The notes beneath the pieces are model-generated. The model was not told where the DNA came from and made no database searches. It saw only the letters and a list, made by a program, of their open reading frames with translations. A stretch of DNA of 64,000 nucleotides from Anaerolineae bacterium (GTDB lineage: Bacteria > Chloroflexota > Anaerolineae > Aggregatilineales > Aggregatilineaceae), in contig JAHDLB010000002.1 in NCBI GenBank assembly GCA_018432315.1, positions 62,001 through 126,000 on the forward strand, given 5' to 3'. Below, in pieces: positions 29,036 to 37,964 of this stretch; within the stretch, counting starts at the first letter, position 1, and every line of letters starts with the position of its first letter. A program made the translations under genes and the position numbers.

Positions 29036-30148
29036 CTAGGCCAGAGTGTTCCAAACCCGCCTCCACAGCTCGTCCAGCTCTTTACTTTGACTGTCATGAT
29101 CGCGCATATATCGGTGGAAAGCCTCCATGCTTTCGGTATAGGTGGCGACTGCATTTTGCCACGGGACAGCCAGAGCATCAAACGGCGGCGATCCATGGTA
29201 CGCGTCGAAAGCGCCACGGATCAGGTTGGCCGTCAGCGGGTAGCAGGATGGAAACGTCAGGCGATAGGGTATCCTCTTCAGCTTCCACGACACGCGCCGG
29301 GCAGTGCGCATGGGGGACCAGCCTGGCTCGTCGAGGGTATGGGTGAACTCGATGACGATGTGTTTGCCCGCGCTGCGCGGCCTGATCACGTCCGAATACG
29401 GGGGCCGCCGTTCCCACGCTTCGTCCAGCCACCACGTCTGCAGGTCCCAATCCGCAGCGTGGAGGAAGTGCATCGCCTGCGCCAGAGCGTCCAGGGCCAG
29501 GGCCGCGCGCCGCGGGCCAGACGCAGCTGTGATCTGGGATCGAATCGTTTTCCCCCACTTGAGGATCGATTCGCTTTCGTCCGGGCGATTCAGAATGCGG
29601 TAATAGGCCGCGGCCCCCTGGCCAAGGTTGTTGATGACCAGCAGCAGCAGTCGCAGCGGGTGTTTGTCATAGCGCAGCTTCAGCGCCACGCGCCAGAAAT
29701 AGCCGTTCCAGATGATGGCGCTCAGGGTTTCGAGCGGGCGATGGGGCTGCTCCGCAGCATCGATCAGCGTCCGGTCGCCCCACAAGGCGCGCAACTGCGA
29801 GAACGTGTGCAGCACCCGGCCCGGCTGCCACAGCGACAGCGGAATGATGCTGGCGGGATGCCAAAACATGTACGGTCCACTGGGCAGCGCCTGGACGATC
29901 TCCTGAGACAGGGCTTCAGCCGCGGAATGGCGGTCGTCTTCCACCAGCACCAGCAGATCGATATCGGACACTCCCGGCATGTTGATCGATCCGAACTGGC
30001 CGATGAACAGCACGCCGGGCATCTGTGACATACGCTCCACGTAAGATTCAATGGCGTGTTGGTAATGGGCGCTGGAAAGGTCTATCAGATCATCCCAGAT
30101 CTGGTGTGGCTGGGGAACCATTCGAGCGAACGTGTCGAGCGGGATCAT
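29036..30148 (-). CDS. nucleotidyltransferase-fold protein of unknown role (first of two)
   Basis: A 370-residue protein. Residues 50-70 read GQFGSINMPGVSDIDLLVLVE, with G53-S54 and the metal pair D62/D64: the GS...DxD signature of the minimal nucleotidyltransferase (MNT, pol-beta) fold. Aromatic-rich helical regions follow (FWRVALKLRYDKHPLRLLLL). It starts inside the stop of the neighbour (ATGA at 30145-30148), so the two are translationally coupled. GC content here is lower than in flanking genes. I do not recognise the family. It might nucleotidylate a sugar phosphate, a small molecule or a protein. Confidence 0.6.
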   Translation of the reverse strand: MIPLDTFARMVPQPHQIWDDLIDLSSAHYQHAIESYVERMSQMPGVLFIGQFGSINMPGVSDIDLLVLVEDDRHSAAEALSQEIVQALPSGPYMFWHPASIIPLSLWQPGRVLHTFSQLRALWGDRTLIDAAEQPHRPLETLSAIIWNGYFWRVALKLRYDKHPLRLLLLVINNLGQGAAAYYRILNRPDESESILKWGKTIRSQITAASGPRRAALALDALAQAMHFLHAADWDLQTWWLDEAWERRPPYSDVIRPRSAGKHIVIEFTHTLDEPGWSPMRTARRVSWKLKRIPYRLTFPSCYPLTANLIRGAFDAYHGSPPFDALAVPWQNAVATYTESMEAFHRYMRDHDSQSKELDELWRRVWNTLA

Positions 30149-31419
30149 GGTTCGGTGCCAATGACGTGAATCAACTGATCGGCACACTCATCGGTCATGC
30201 GGAATATGGCGGAGATAACCTCGTCATTCAGAAAGGGCACGCTCTGACTACCGACCGCGGGCGAGTGATTCCGGGCAATGCGCTCGAGCACATCTCGTCG
30301 AAATGGAAGGATTCGATTGATCGTCTTCATACGTTCGACCCACCCGAAGCCGGGGCAGGTGTGCCACATCTCCCGAATGTGCGTTGCCCAGGTGATGGCC
30401 GGTGACGCTGCTTCCGACAGGATTCGCTGATGGGCGTCAATCGCGGTCCGTTTGTCGATCTGCTCGCCGCGCACCTGCAAGACCAGGGCCGGTACCAGCG
30501 AAATGCTCGACACCAGGTGTTTCAACTCATACAGGTTGAGCGTATCTCGATCCAGCTTCGTTGCAGCCTGCCGGATTGTCTGGAGATTATACCAAAGGAT
30601 TCGCTGCAACTCGGCTGTATGCTGCCGCACGGAGGCACTGAGCGCAGCGTGACCGGTCAGGAGAACCGCGTGTTCAAGGACCTTCAACGGCATGACGCTC
30701 TGATCCAGGCACACGAGATCGTAGTCCGAGAAGACCCAGTGCCCGTGGTGCTGCAGCGGATCGACGCGCTGGAAAAAGACTGCGGCGCGTTCCAGGGCCT
30801 GTACCGTTCGCCGGAGGCTCGAAAGCGATTGCCAACTTTGAGAGTGGATGATGACCAGATCGTCGATATCCGAAAAAGGCGTGTCGTCCTGGGTAGCCAT
30901 GCTGCCGTGCAAATAGACCGACACCGAATTCTCCAGAGGCGACACCATCTCCTGGATGCGCCGTGTCAGGCGCCGCTCTAGGAGCCCGGACGCCATCTGG
31001 CGAGCGGTGACGTGCACCGGCCTCGTTTCGATATCAGGGGGGCACACTGACAGAAAAGACGCGGCTTCGTTCAAAACCTGGTACAGATCAGCCAGCTTGA
31101 ACCAGCGCCGCTGTAGAAGGCGTTTCAGTTGTTGGCTGTAGACACCTTCTGGTTCGATTCGTGCAGATCCTCGCCACAGACGAGCGTCCGGATACACGTA
31201 ACGGAAGATCCAATCGCCAGGGTAACGCCGGGCAAACCGCGAACATCCATTGACGATTTCGGCCAGCCAGCGATTCACATGGGTTTGGCAGCGCAGCCAA
31301 TCGCGGGTTGAAGGCGAGTACGCCATCAAATCCCGCGCGGGATCGCTCAAGCGCCGGATTGCCGGAATTTCGTGTGGATGAACCAAAAAACCGGACTCAA
31401 CCCGATATCGGCCAGTCAT
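30145..31419 (-). CDS. nucleotidyltransferase-fold protein of unknown role (second of two)
   Basis: A 424-residue protein. VYLHGSMATQDDTPFSDIDD (168-187) carries G172-S173 and the metal pair D184/D186 of the nucleotidyltransferase fold, here in the middle rather than near the N terminus. The first 165 residues are basic and Arg/Trp-rich, with no known domain. It is coupled to the gene at 29036. The ATG at 31419 sits after ACGGAAACGGGG; a TTG at 31467 would add 16 basic residues. Codon and base use are less GC-rich than the glycosyltransferases on either side. Function is unknown. Confidence 0.58.
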   Translation of the reverse strand: MTGRYRVESGFLVHPHEIPAIRRLSDPARDLMAYSPSTRDWLRCQTHVNRWLAEIVNGCSRFARRYPGDWIFRYVYPDARLWRGSARIEPEGVYSQQLKRLLQRRWFKLADLYQVLNEAASFLSVCPPDIETRPVHVTARQMASGLLERRLTRRIQEMVSPLENSVSVYLHGSMATQDDTPFSDIDDLVIIHSQSWQSLSSLRRTVQALERAAVFFQRVDPLQHHGHWVFSDYDLVCLDQSVMPLKVLEHAVLLTGHAALSASVRQHTAELQRILWYNLQTIRQAATKLDRDTLNLYELKHLVSSISLVPALVLQVRGEQIDKRTAIDAHQRILSEAASPAITWATHIREMWHTCPGFGWVERMKTINRILPFRRDVLERIARNHSPAVGSQSVPFLNDEVISAIFRMTDECADQLIHVIGTEP

Positions 31420-31477
31420 CCCCGTTTCCGTCTTTCTCGACAGGCGCGTCTTGCGCGTGTTCGCCAACCTGGCGCGC

Positions 31478-32605
31478 TCACTTCATATACCGTTCGATGA
31501 TGCCGACCATCTCTTCCATGCGCTGGCGATAGGTGTGGTCGCGCAGCGTGCGCGCCTGCCCCGCGCGGGCGATGGCCTCGCGCTCGGCGGGATGCGCCAG
31601 ATAATACCGGATCTGCTCGGCGCATTCCTCCAGGCTGTGATACGCCACCACCTCGGTCCCCGGCTCGAACAGCTCGCCCAGGTTCTGCTTCCAGTCCGTG
31701 ATCAGCAGCGCGCCCATGCCGGTCGCCTCGTAGAGCCGCATGTTGTTGGCGTAGGGCGGCACGCCACCGTGATGGACGTTCAGCGTGATCTGGCTGCGGC
31801 CCAGCGTCCCGAACAGGTCCTGCCCCCACGCCTGTCCCTGGTAGCTGCGGCGGATCGGCGAGTCGGGGCGCAGCCGCCTGACGTCGGGCGCCCACACCCG
31901 GATCTCGAGCTGCTCGCACAGCGCCTCGACGAACTCGGTCCGGTTGCTGTGAATGTCGAAGAACGAGCCGATGAAGCTCACCGGGACGTCGCGCTCCGGC
32001 TGGCCGGTGCGGTCCAGCACGCGCGGGTCGAAGCCGTAGAGCACCAGTTCCGACGGCACGCCCCGCCCTCGGAACCAGTCCACGAACGGCGGGAACGTCA
32101 CCAGCACAAGATCATACGTCGCCCAGTCGTAGCCGTCCGGCAGCGGCGTCGAGTCGTGCAGGCCGACCATCAGCCGCGTGTAGGGGCGCATCGTCTTCAG
32201 GAAATCGGTCGGGATCTGGTTCATCGCCGGGACGAGCAGCACGTCGGGCCGGTAGTGTTTGATCTGCGCCTCCAGAATCTCGGTGATCCAGCGCTTGTTG
32301 GTGTGCCAGCGCGGCCAGGGAACCACCCCGCGCCGCAGCCGGAGGCCGGGCGTGCGGTCCGGCGAGACGCGTACGCCGCGCTCGCGGGCCCAGGCTTTTT
32401 GGGTGTGCGGGTCGTTGACGCGGATCTCGTGCGCCTCGTGGCCCAACTGCGCGAGGTTGTAGGGGTAGAACGTCGTGCCGCCGTGAAAGCCCTCGATCCG
32501 CACGCGCACCTGCTCGTCGTAGGGGCGTTTTTCCAGCCCCGGATGCGCCGCATACAGCCACTGTAGAAGCTGCTCGTAGATGCCGTTGACGATCAGGAAT
32601 TTCAT
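31478..32605 (-). CDS. glycosyltransferase with CgeB-type C-terminal domain
   Basis: A 375-residue GT-B-like protein. Its C-terminal half has the CgeB/Glyco_trans_1_2 style: VSFIGSFFDIHSNRTEFVE, LNVHHGGVPPYANNMRLYEA, TGMGALLITDWKQNL and a helical end. The N-terminal half carries MKFLIVNGIYEQLLQWLY and YRPDVLLVPAMNQIP. Donor and acceptor are unknown. Another CgeB-type enzyme lies at 40621. The start follows GAACTATG-type context and overlaps the next gene by 4 bases. Confidence 0.8.
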   Translation of the reverse strand: MKFLIVNGIYEQLLQWLYAAHPGLEKRPYDEQVRVRIEGFHGGTTFYPYNLAQLGHEAHEIRVNDPHTQKAWARERGVRVSPDRTPGLRLRRGVVPWPRWHTNKRWITEILEAQIKHYRPDVLLVPAMNQIPTDFLKTMRPYTRLMVGLHDSTPLPDGYDWATYDLVLVTFPPFVDWFRGRGVPSELVLYGFDPRVLDRTGQPERDVPVSFIGSFFDIHSNRTEFVEALCEQLEIRVWAPDVRRLRPDSPIRRSYQGQAWGQDLFGTLGRSQITLNVHHGGVPPYANNMRLYEATGMGALLITDWKQNLGELFEPGTEVVAYHSLEECAEQIRYYLAHPAEREAIARAGQARTLRDHTYRQRMEEMVGIIERYMK

Positions 32606-33771
32606 AGTTCAGGTTCCCTGTTGGGGCCGGTGGCTCCGGCCTCGCCTCGCACGAGGACGGAAACGCCATCCAGGGCCGGGAAATTCAGGAAGTAGTCGGC
32701 CACCAGGTCTTCATCTTCGACCAGCTCGGCCAGATAGAGGTGAACCAGGTTGTGCGCGTAATCGAGTTGGGGATACGCGCCCGCGCGGTTCAGCCAGCGG
32801 TTGCCGTAGCGGATGATCCGGTCCGCGGCCCGGCTGCGCGCGGGATAGGCGGCGTGCCGCACCGCCAGCGCGTGTCCCGCGGGCAGTTCCCAGAACGTCC
32901 TGACCAGCTTCCCCACCGACCGGTTCAGATGCGGCGGCTCGTCGAACACGGTGCAGCGCTCGCCGGCGGTGACCCGCTGCGCGTCGAAATCCAGGAACTG
33001 GAAGGCGAGCCGTGTGCTGGCCGCGTGTACCTGCCCCCAGTTCTCGGAATTGCGGGCGATCTCGTCCTGGTGGCGCATCCGGTGCTGCTGGATCCGTCCC
33101 CAGGCGCCCACCGGCATCAGTCCGAACGCGCGAAAGCCGGAGTGCGGGTGCCACTGGTGGAACAGGTGCGTGCGATCGTTGAGCCAAACCTCGCGCAGCC
33201 CGGCCAGCTTCAGCCGGTGGTTGAGATCGATGTCTTCGATGCCCCAGTAGCGGTAATACTCGTCGAACCCGCGGATGTGCTGCATGAGCGCCGTGGGCAC
33301 GCACTGGCAGCCGCCGTACTGCGACCGGTCGCCGCGCTCCAGGCGCGGAATGTGGCGATCGAGGTGCGCCCAGTCGTCGAAGTCCTGCGGCAGGTAGTAG
33401 GGCGAACAGTACAGGACCCGGTCCGGCGCCGCATGTTCGAGCAGAACGGCGACGAAATCGGGCGGGAAGATCATGTCCACGTCGGTCGTCATGACGAAAG
33501 CCGACTCCGCCCGCCGCACCCCGACGTTGAGCGCCCGCGAGCGGCTCCACGGATAGCCGCGCGTCTCGGAGTAGACGTAGCGGCAGAAGGCGTGCTTCCC
33601 GGCGGTGGCCTGGGCGGCGCGGGCGGTCGCCGGCGCGCTGCCATAGTCGACGACCACGACCTCGAAATCTGGCACGGTCTGGTTTGCCAGCGACGCCAGG
33701 CAGCGTTCGAGCAGGTCGATCGCCCGATCGCGGAACCCAACGACGATCGTCAGCGCGGGCGGCTCGTTCAT
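32602..33771 (-). CDS. glycosyltransferase family 2, galactosyltransferase-like
   Basis: A 389-residue GT-A enzyme. TIVVGFRDRAIDLLERCLAS and VVVVDYGSAPATARA start the fold, MTTDVDMIFPPDFVAVLL holds the DxD site (DVD), and the acceptor region GFDEYYRYWGIEDIDLNHR contains the WGxEDxD motif shared with beta-1,4-galactosyltransferases and GT27 polypeptide GalNAc-transferases. The last 100 residues are basic. It may add a hexose or HexNAc to the glycan. It overlaps the next upstream sulfotransferase gene by 4 bases. Confidence 0.83.
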   Translation of the reverse strand: MNEPPALTIVVGFRDRAIDLLERCLASLANQTVPDFEVVVVDYGSAPATARAAQATAGKHAFCRYVYSETRGYPWSRSRALNVGVRRAESAFVMTTDVDMIFPPDFVAVLLEHAAPDRVLYCSPYYLPQDFDDWAHLDRHIPRLERGDRSQYGGCQCVPTALMQHIRGFDEYYRYWGIEDIDLNHRLKLAGLREVWLNDRTHLFHQWHPHSGFRAFGLMPVGAWGRIQQHRMRHQDEIARNSENWGQVHAASTRLAFQFLDFDAQRVTAGERCTVFDEPPHLNRSVGKLVRTFWELPAGHALAVRHAAYPARSRAADRIIRYGNRWLNRAGAYPQLDYAHNLVHLYLAELVEDEDLVADYFLNFPALDGVSVLVRGEAGATGPNREPEL

Positions 33772-34565
33772 GACCGCTCGTCGTACCCGGCCAGCTCGCA
33801 GAGGTCGCGGTACACCTGCGCCGTCTGAGCGGGCACCGGCTCGCTGGACCGGCTGCGCTTGAGGCGCGCCTCCGGGAAGCTGCGGTCGATTTTAGCATCG
33901 ACGAAGGCTTCGAGCCGGTCGAGCCCCTCCGCCGTGAGAAGCTGGTTGTAGTGCAGGAACAGCCATTCGCCCCGGTGGCGGTGTTTCTCGATCACGTGGC
34001 GGTACATCAGGTTCCAATGCTCGAATCCCTCACCGGTCGAGATCGAGATGCCTTGCAAATAGTCCCGGTCACTCACCTCTTTCTGGATGCTCGCCACCGT
34101 GACCTCGGGCTCGCGAAACACGCAGATGAAGACGGTATCGTTCAGGAAGGGGCGCCACGCGGACAGCGTGTAACAGAAGATCGGCGACTTGAAGGCGTAC
34201 GGCTCGCGCTGGAGATAGGCGCGCATCCGCTCGCTGAGCTCGGGCGTGACCGCCGGCTCGCGGTCGACGGGGACCATCGCCAGCCAGCGGGTCAGGTGCC
34301 TGAGCTGCCGGTTGAATCGGGGATAGCGCATCCGTTCGCGCAGGCCCAGCCGCCGCAGCAGGCGATCCCCGTAGGACGAGACGAGCATACTCGCCAGAAT
34401 GTCTTCGTTGAGCACGCCCAGCGCGTTCGACTCGAAGTAGCCCTTCGGATTGCTCGCGTTGGGCGCGTGGAGCTTGTCGCCCATGAAATAGCCGGCGCCA
34501 TAGAGCGTCCCGGCGACCATGCTGGTGCCGCTGCGCCCGGTGCCCAGAATGAAACAGTTTCGCAT
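33768..34565 (-). CDS. sulfotransferase family protein
   Basis: A 265-residue protein with the 5' PAPS-binding loop at its N terminus, FILGTGRSGTSMVAGTL (5-21). A later CVFREPEVTVASIQKE fits the 3' phosphate-binding region of the carbohydrate sulfotransferase fold. It is shorter than the other two sulfotransferases here and of a different subfamily. It sits between a galactosyltransferase-like gene and another sulfotransferase, which argues for a multiply sulfated glycan. It overlaps the downstream gene by 4 bases. Confidence 0.77.
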   Translation of the reverse strand: MRNCFILGTGRSGTSMVAGTLYGAGYFMGDKLHAPNASNPKGYFESNALGVLNEDILASMLVSSYGDRLLRRLGLRERMRYPRFNRQLRHLTRWLAMVPVDREPAVTPELSERMRAYLQREPYAFKSPIFCYTLSAWRPFLNDTVFICVFREPEVTVASIQKEVSDRDYLQGISISTGEGFEHWNLMYRHVIEKHRHRGEWLFLHYNQLLTAEGLDRLEAFVDAKIDRSFPEARLKRSRSSEPVPAQTAQVYRDLCELAGYDERS

Positions 34566-34616
34566 ACCCTATCCTTCGCCGTCGTCGCCGGACCTGGAAA
34601 CCCGCGCTTGAGCAGG

Positions 34617-35537
34617 TCAGACGTCATACTCTGGAAACAGATCGAACACGAGACGCTCTTTCCGTCGCACGTAGTGTTTCAACTCGAGCGTATAGTATTT
34701 TCCCCATTTTTGCTCCGTCGACCGGCCACGCAAGGGCAGTATTTTTTCAGCCGACAAAATGAAATCTATTTCGTCCCTCTCGTACCCAACGCTCAACAAA
34801 AAGCGGTGCAGTTCCTGGTTGAGGTGCTCCGTGTGGATGAAATGCACGTTGTACATATCGCGCTTATACGCGCCGGACGTGATGTAGTTCGGAGTCAACG
34901 ATTTGAAGGTGTCGGCGGGATTCTTGAAGAAGAAATCGATGAACTGGTGAGTATGGAACCCCGGCGTTTCATCCGTCCCAAAGCCTGAGTCCGGCCTGGT
35001 GGAATAGATCTCGTTCATCAAGGTGACGTATTCCGCGAACGACAGGTCCGGAAAATGGGGGTAGAGGCGGCGCGCTCGATGCTTCCACAAAAAATCATCC
35101 TGCGTCCATTGCCGGTATTCGTATTGCGACACGTAGCGATCGTACGGGTTTCGCGTCGTCGCCAGGATGGGCCGGTCCAGATAGCGTTCGGGGATCATGT
35201 AGCACTTGATATGCTGGGTGACGATGCCGTCGTGGTTCGCAAGATACACCCGCGCAAACTGTGACGGGGCATCACCGTGCTCGGCCAGGACGCGTTCGGA
35301 CTCTAACCTGAGCCGCCGGCACTTTTCCCGTGACGGAATCCGGTCCGGATCGACGCCGTCGCTACGAAGCAGGTCGAGCAGCGCCCTTTTCAACCGGCTG
35401 GGTTTCTGGCTCTCGGATGCGCGGATGATTTGGACGCGATCGCCTCGCTGCTCGTGGATGCGCTGGAGGGTCTTCGCCACGAAGGTGCCGCCGGTTTTGG
35501 GGATGTGGACGTACAGAAACCTGTCGGTGATGATCAT
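34617..35537 (-). CDS. sulfotransferase family 2 domain protein
   Basis: A 306-residue protein. YVHIPKTGGTFVAKTL (10-25) is the HIPKTGGT 5' phosphosulfate loop of the heparan-2-O/chondroitin-4-O-type (Sulfotransfer_2) family, and LATTRNPYDRYVSQYEY is the 3' phosphate-binding region. It has no signal peptide. The gene is markedly AT-richer than its neighbours (24 G/C of 60 at 34741-34800), suggesting recent arrival. It is separated by 51 bases from the next sulfotransferase and by 39 from the Wzt-like gene. Confidence 0.83.
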   Translation of the reverse strand: MIITDRFLYVHIPKTGGTFVAKTLQRIHEQRGDRVQIIRASESQKPSRLKRALLDLLRSDGVDPDRIPSREKCRRLRLESERVLAEHGDAPSQFARVYLANHDGIVTQHIKCYMIPERYLDRPILATTRNPYDRYVSQYEYRQWTQDDFLWKHRARRLYPHFPDLSFAEYVTLMNEIYSTRPDSGFGTDETPGFHTHQFIDFFFKNPADTFKSLTPNYITSGAYKRDMYNVHFIHTEHLNQELHRFLLSVGYERDEIDFILSAEKILPLRGRSTEQKWGKYYTLELKHYVRRKERLVFDLFPEYDV

Positions 35538-35576
35538 GGCCCTTCTCGCTTGGCGCTTCCGTGCAGCCGGTCGCGA

Positions 35577-36893
35577 TCAACCGGCATGTTCGGCCACCCG
35601 GTGGGCCCAGTGGTGCTGCAGGACGATCAGGCCCCGGTTGTTTTTCAGGGCCATCCCGCTGCCATAGACGTCTTTCTCGGTGACGTCGACCGCGACGACG
35701 TCTTCCAGCCACACCAGCCGCTCGACCCGCTGGGCAACCAACCGGACGTCGATGTAGTACTCCCCGCCCGTCACCGGCAGCGACTCGATGGTCAGCTCGA
35801 CACACCCGCGCGGCCCCAGGCGGGGGATGTCGAAGCCGCTGATCGGCATGGTGCCGAGGCGGAAGATCTCCTGCCCGAACATCGATCGGAACCGGACCAC
35901 AAACGCCGGCACGGCGATCTCGGGGTCGGCCTCGTAGGCGATGCGCACCATGAGCGGATCGTTGGTGCGCAGCAGCCGGAGCGGCTCGCCATCGACGGTG
36001 TGCAGAGACACGTCCGTGATCCGGATGTCCGCCCGGTTTTGCGCGGCGAGCACCTCGCGGTTGACGCGATAAGCCAGGTTCGCCTCGTCCTGGTCGGGCG
36101 TGCCGGCCCGGTGCAGGTACTGGGTGATGACCTTGGGCACGTCCGTATCATCCAGCGCCACGCGGCCCTCTTCCAGCAGCATCGCCCGCGTGCAGAGATG
36201 CTCGACCGCGCCCATGTTGTGGCTCACGAACAGCACGGTGCGGCCCTCGCCGGCCACCTCGCCCATCTTGCCCAGGCACTTTTTCTGAAACTCCGCGTCG
36301 CCCACCGCCAGCACCTCGTCCACCAGCAGGATGTCCGGCTCCAGGTGGGCCGCCACGGCGAACGCCAGCCGCAGGTACATGCCGCTGGAATAGTGCTTGA
36401 CCGGCGTGTCGATGAACTTCTCGACGCCCGAAAACGCCACGATCTCGTCGAATTTGCGGTCCACTTCCTCGCGGCGCATCCCCAGGATCGCCCCGTTGAG
36501 GTACGTGTTTTCGCGCCCGGTCAGCTCCGGGTGAAAGCCGGTGCCCACTTCCAGCAGCGAGCCGACGCGCCCGCGCAGCCGGATCGTCCCCTCGGTCGGG
36601 TTGGTGATGCGCGTCAGGATTTTGAGCAGCGTGCTCTTGCCCGCCCCGTTGCGCCCGATGATCCCGACGACCTCGCCGCGCTCGACGTCGAACGTCACAT
36701 CCCGGAGCGCCCAGAACGTCTGCTTGCCCGCGTGGGCCGGGTTTTCGCGCCGCAGGAGCGCGCGGGCGATCTGCCAGGGCCGGGCGAGCGAATCGCTCAG
36801 CGTTTCGGCCAGCGTGCGCTCGCGCGCCTGGAGCGCGCCGATCCGGTATCGTTTGCCCAGCCCGGCGATCTGGATCGCGAGGTTCTCGTTCAT
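35577..36893 (-). CDS. wzt: polysaccharide ABC transporter ATPase with Wzt-type C-terminal domain
   Basis: A 438-residue ATPase of the O-antigen/teichoic-acid exporter family. The first 240 residues hold Walker A GRNGAGKST (80-88), signature YSSGMYLRLAF (168-178) and Walker B ILLVDEVLAVGD (188-199), with the extended N terminus typical of Wzt/TagH. The last 190 residues form a beta-rich domain of the Wzt C-terminal type, which recognises the glycan's terminal modification and so sets what is exported. It lies 3 bases after the permease gene, on the same strand. Confidence 0.93.
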   Translation of the reverse strand: MNENLAIQIAGLGKRYRIGALQARERTLAETLSDSLARPWQIARALLRRENPAHAGKQTFWALRDVTFDVERGEVVGIIGRNGAGKSTLLKILTRITNPTEGTIRLRGRVGSLLEVGTGFHPELTGRENTYLNGAILGMRREEVDRKFDEIVAFSGVEKFIDTPVKHYSSGMYLRLAFAVAAHLEPDILLVDEVLAVGDAEFQKKCLGKMGEVAGEGRTVLFVSHNMGAVEHLCTRAMLLEEGRVALDDTDVPKVITQYLHRAGTPDQDEANLAYRVNREVLAAQNRADIRITDVSLHTVDGEPLRLLRTNDPLMVRIAYEADPEIAVPAFVVRFRSMFGQEIFRLGTMPISGFDIPRLGPRGCVELTIESLPVTGGEYYIDVRLVAQRVERLVWLEDVVAVDVTEKDVYGSGMALKNNRGLIVLQHHWAHRVAEHAG

Positions 36894-36896
36894 GCG

Positions 36897-37775
36897 CTAC
36901 ACCACATCCGCGAAGGTTTTTTCCATGCGCCGGAAGTAATACGCCCCGCCGATCAGCAGCAGGACGGCGACCACCGCCGACACCGCGACCATCGGGCCGG
37001 GCGAGCTGCCCTTGCCGAGCAGCGTCCAGCGGAACCCTTCGACGACGCCGACCATGGGATTCAGTCCGTAGAGCGTTTTCCACGGGTCGTTGAGCAGGCT
37101 GGCCGGGTAGACGACCGGGGTGGCGTACATCCAGAACTGGGTGATGAAGCCGATCAGGTAGCGGATGTCGCGGTATTCGGCATTCAGCGCGGCGAACCAC
37201 AGCCCCACGCCCAGCGCCGTCACGCCCGCCAGCAGCAGGAACAGCGGCAGCCAGATGATCGAGGCCGCCGTCGGGTAGATGTCGTAATAGATCATCATGC
37301 CGAACAGCACGAGGAACGACAGCAGGAAATCGGGGATCCCCGCCAGCACGCCGGAGATCGGCACCACCAGCCGGGGAAAATAGACTTTCTTGATCAGCCC
37401 GGAGCTGCCGACCACGCTGCCGGCAGCGCGCGTCAGCCCCCCGGCGAAGAACGTCCACGGCAGCAGCGCGGTGTAGTTGAAGATCGGGTAGGGCATGCCG
37501 TCCGAGGGCATCTTCGCCAGCCGCCCGAAGAAGATGCTCATCACGATCATGGTGAAGACCGGCTGCAGGATGGCCCAACTGGCGCCCAACAGCGTCTGCT
37601 TGTAGCGGACCTTGATATCGCGCCACGTCAGGAAGTAGAGCAGCTCGCGGTACTGCCACAGCTCGCGCAGCCCCAGCGACACCCAGCCGTGCGCCGGTTC
37701 GATCAGGATGATGTCGTCCGAGTCATCGTCGGCGGCGGAGGGCAGCGGTTGAGGTTGGACGTTGGAGAGCGACAT
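36897..37775 (-). CDS. wzm: polysaccharide ABC-2 permease, Wzm-like
   Basis: A 292-residue permease with about six membrane segments. The family region RDIKVRYKQTLLGASWAILQP follows a cytoplasmic N terminus of about 40 residues; WTFFAGGLTRAAGSVVGS, LIKKVYFPRLVVPIS and the C-terminal EGFRWTLLG are standard for Wzm/TagG. With Wzt it exports the undecaprenyl-linked glycan. I chose the ATG at 37775; a GTG at 37811 is an alternative and neither has a clear SD. The promoter at 37854-37881 lies upstream. Confidence 0.9.
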   Translation of the reverse strand: MSLSNVQPQPLPSAADDDSDDIILIEPAHGWVSLGLRELWQYRELLYFLTWRDIKVRYKQTLLGASWAILQPVFTMIVMSIFFGRLAKMPSDGMPYPIFNYTALLPWTFFAGGLTRAAGSVVGSSGLIKKVYFPRLVVPISGVLAGIPDFLLSFLVLFGMMIYYDIYPTAASIIWLPLFLLLAGVTALGVGLWFAALNAEYRDIRYLIGFITQFWMYATPVVYPASLLNDPWKTLYGLNPMVGVVEGFRWTLLGKGSSPGPMVAVSAVVAVLLLIGGAYYFRRMEKTFADVV

Positions 37776-37853
37776 CGACAACAGGCTTTCTATGCCCCGG
37801 CGCGGGATCACATTCGCGCCGACTGCGGGCGTAAAGGTGTGAGCGTGGCGCCT

Positions 37854-37881
37854 ATTGTACCCGGCGGCATACCTCTGTCAA
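37854..37881 (-). promoter_or_regulatory. promoter of the wzm-wzt run
   Basis: On the - strand TTGACA (37876-37881), a 16-base spacer and TACAAT (37854-37859) form a near-consensus sigma-70-type promoter. Transcription would start near 37847, about 72 bases before the ATG at 37775. It probably drives wzm, wzt and the sulfotransferases and glycosyltransferases to 22679. Confidence 0.75.
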
Positions 37882-37928
37882 CCGTCGCTCGCCCGATGCG
37901 TCCCGGCGTGGAAGCTGTGATCCCGATC

Positions 37929-37958
37929 TTGACAAAACAAGGTCGTTTCGAGTTAAAT
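37929..37958 (+). promoter_or_regulatory. promoter of candidate small RNA
   Basis: TTGACA (37929-37934), an 18-base spacer and TTAAAT (37953-37958) read on the + strand, opposite to the neighbouring genes. The -35 is consensus, the -10 matches 4 of 6. It lies 48 bases from the - strand wzm promoter, pointing away from it. Confidence 0.6.
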
Positions 37959-37964
37959 AGATGT

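Noticed and set aside
28069-31478. Mobile-element origin for the lower-GC pair of nucleotidyltransferase-fold genes
   Set aside because: No inverted repeats, transposase or integrase remnants or direct repeats were seen at either edge.
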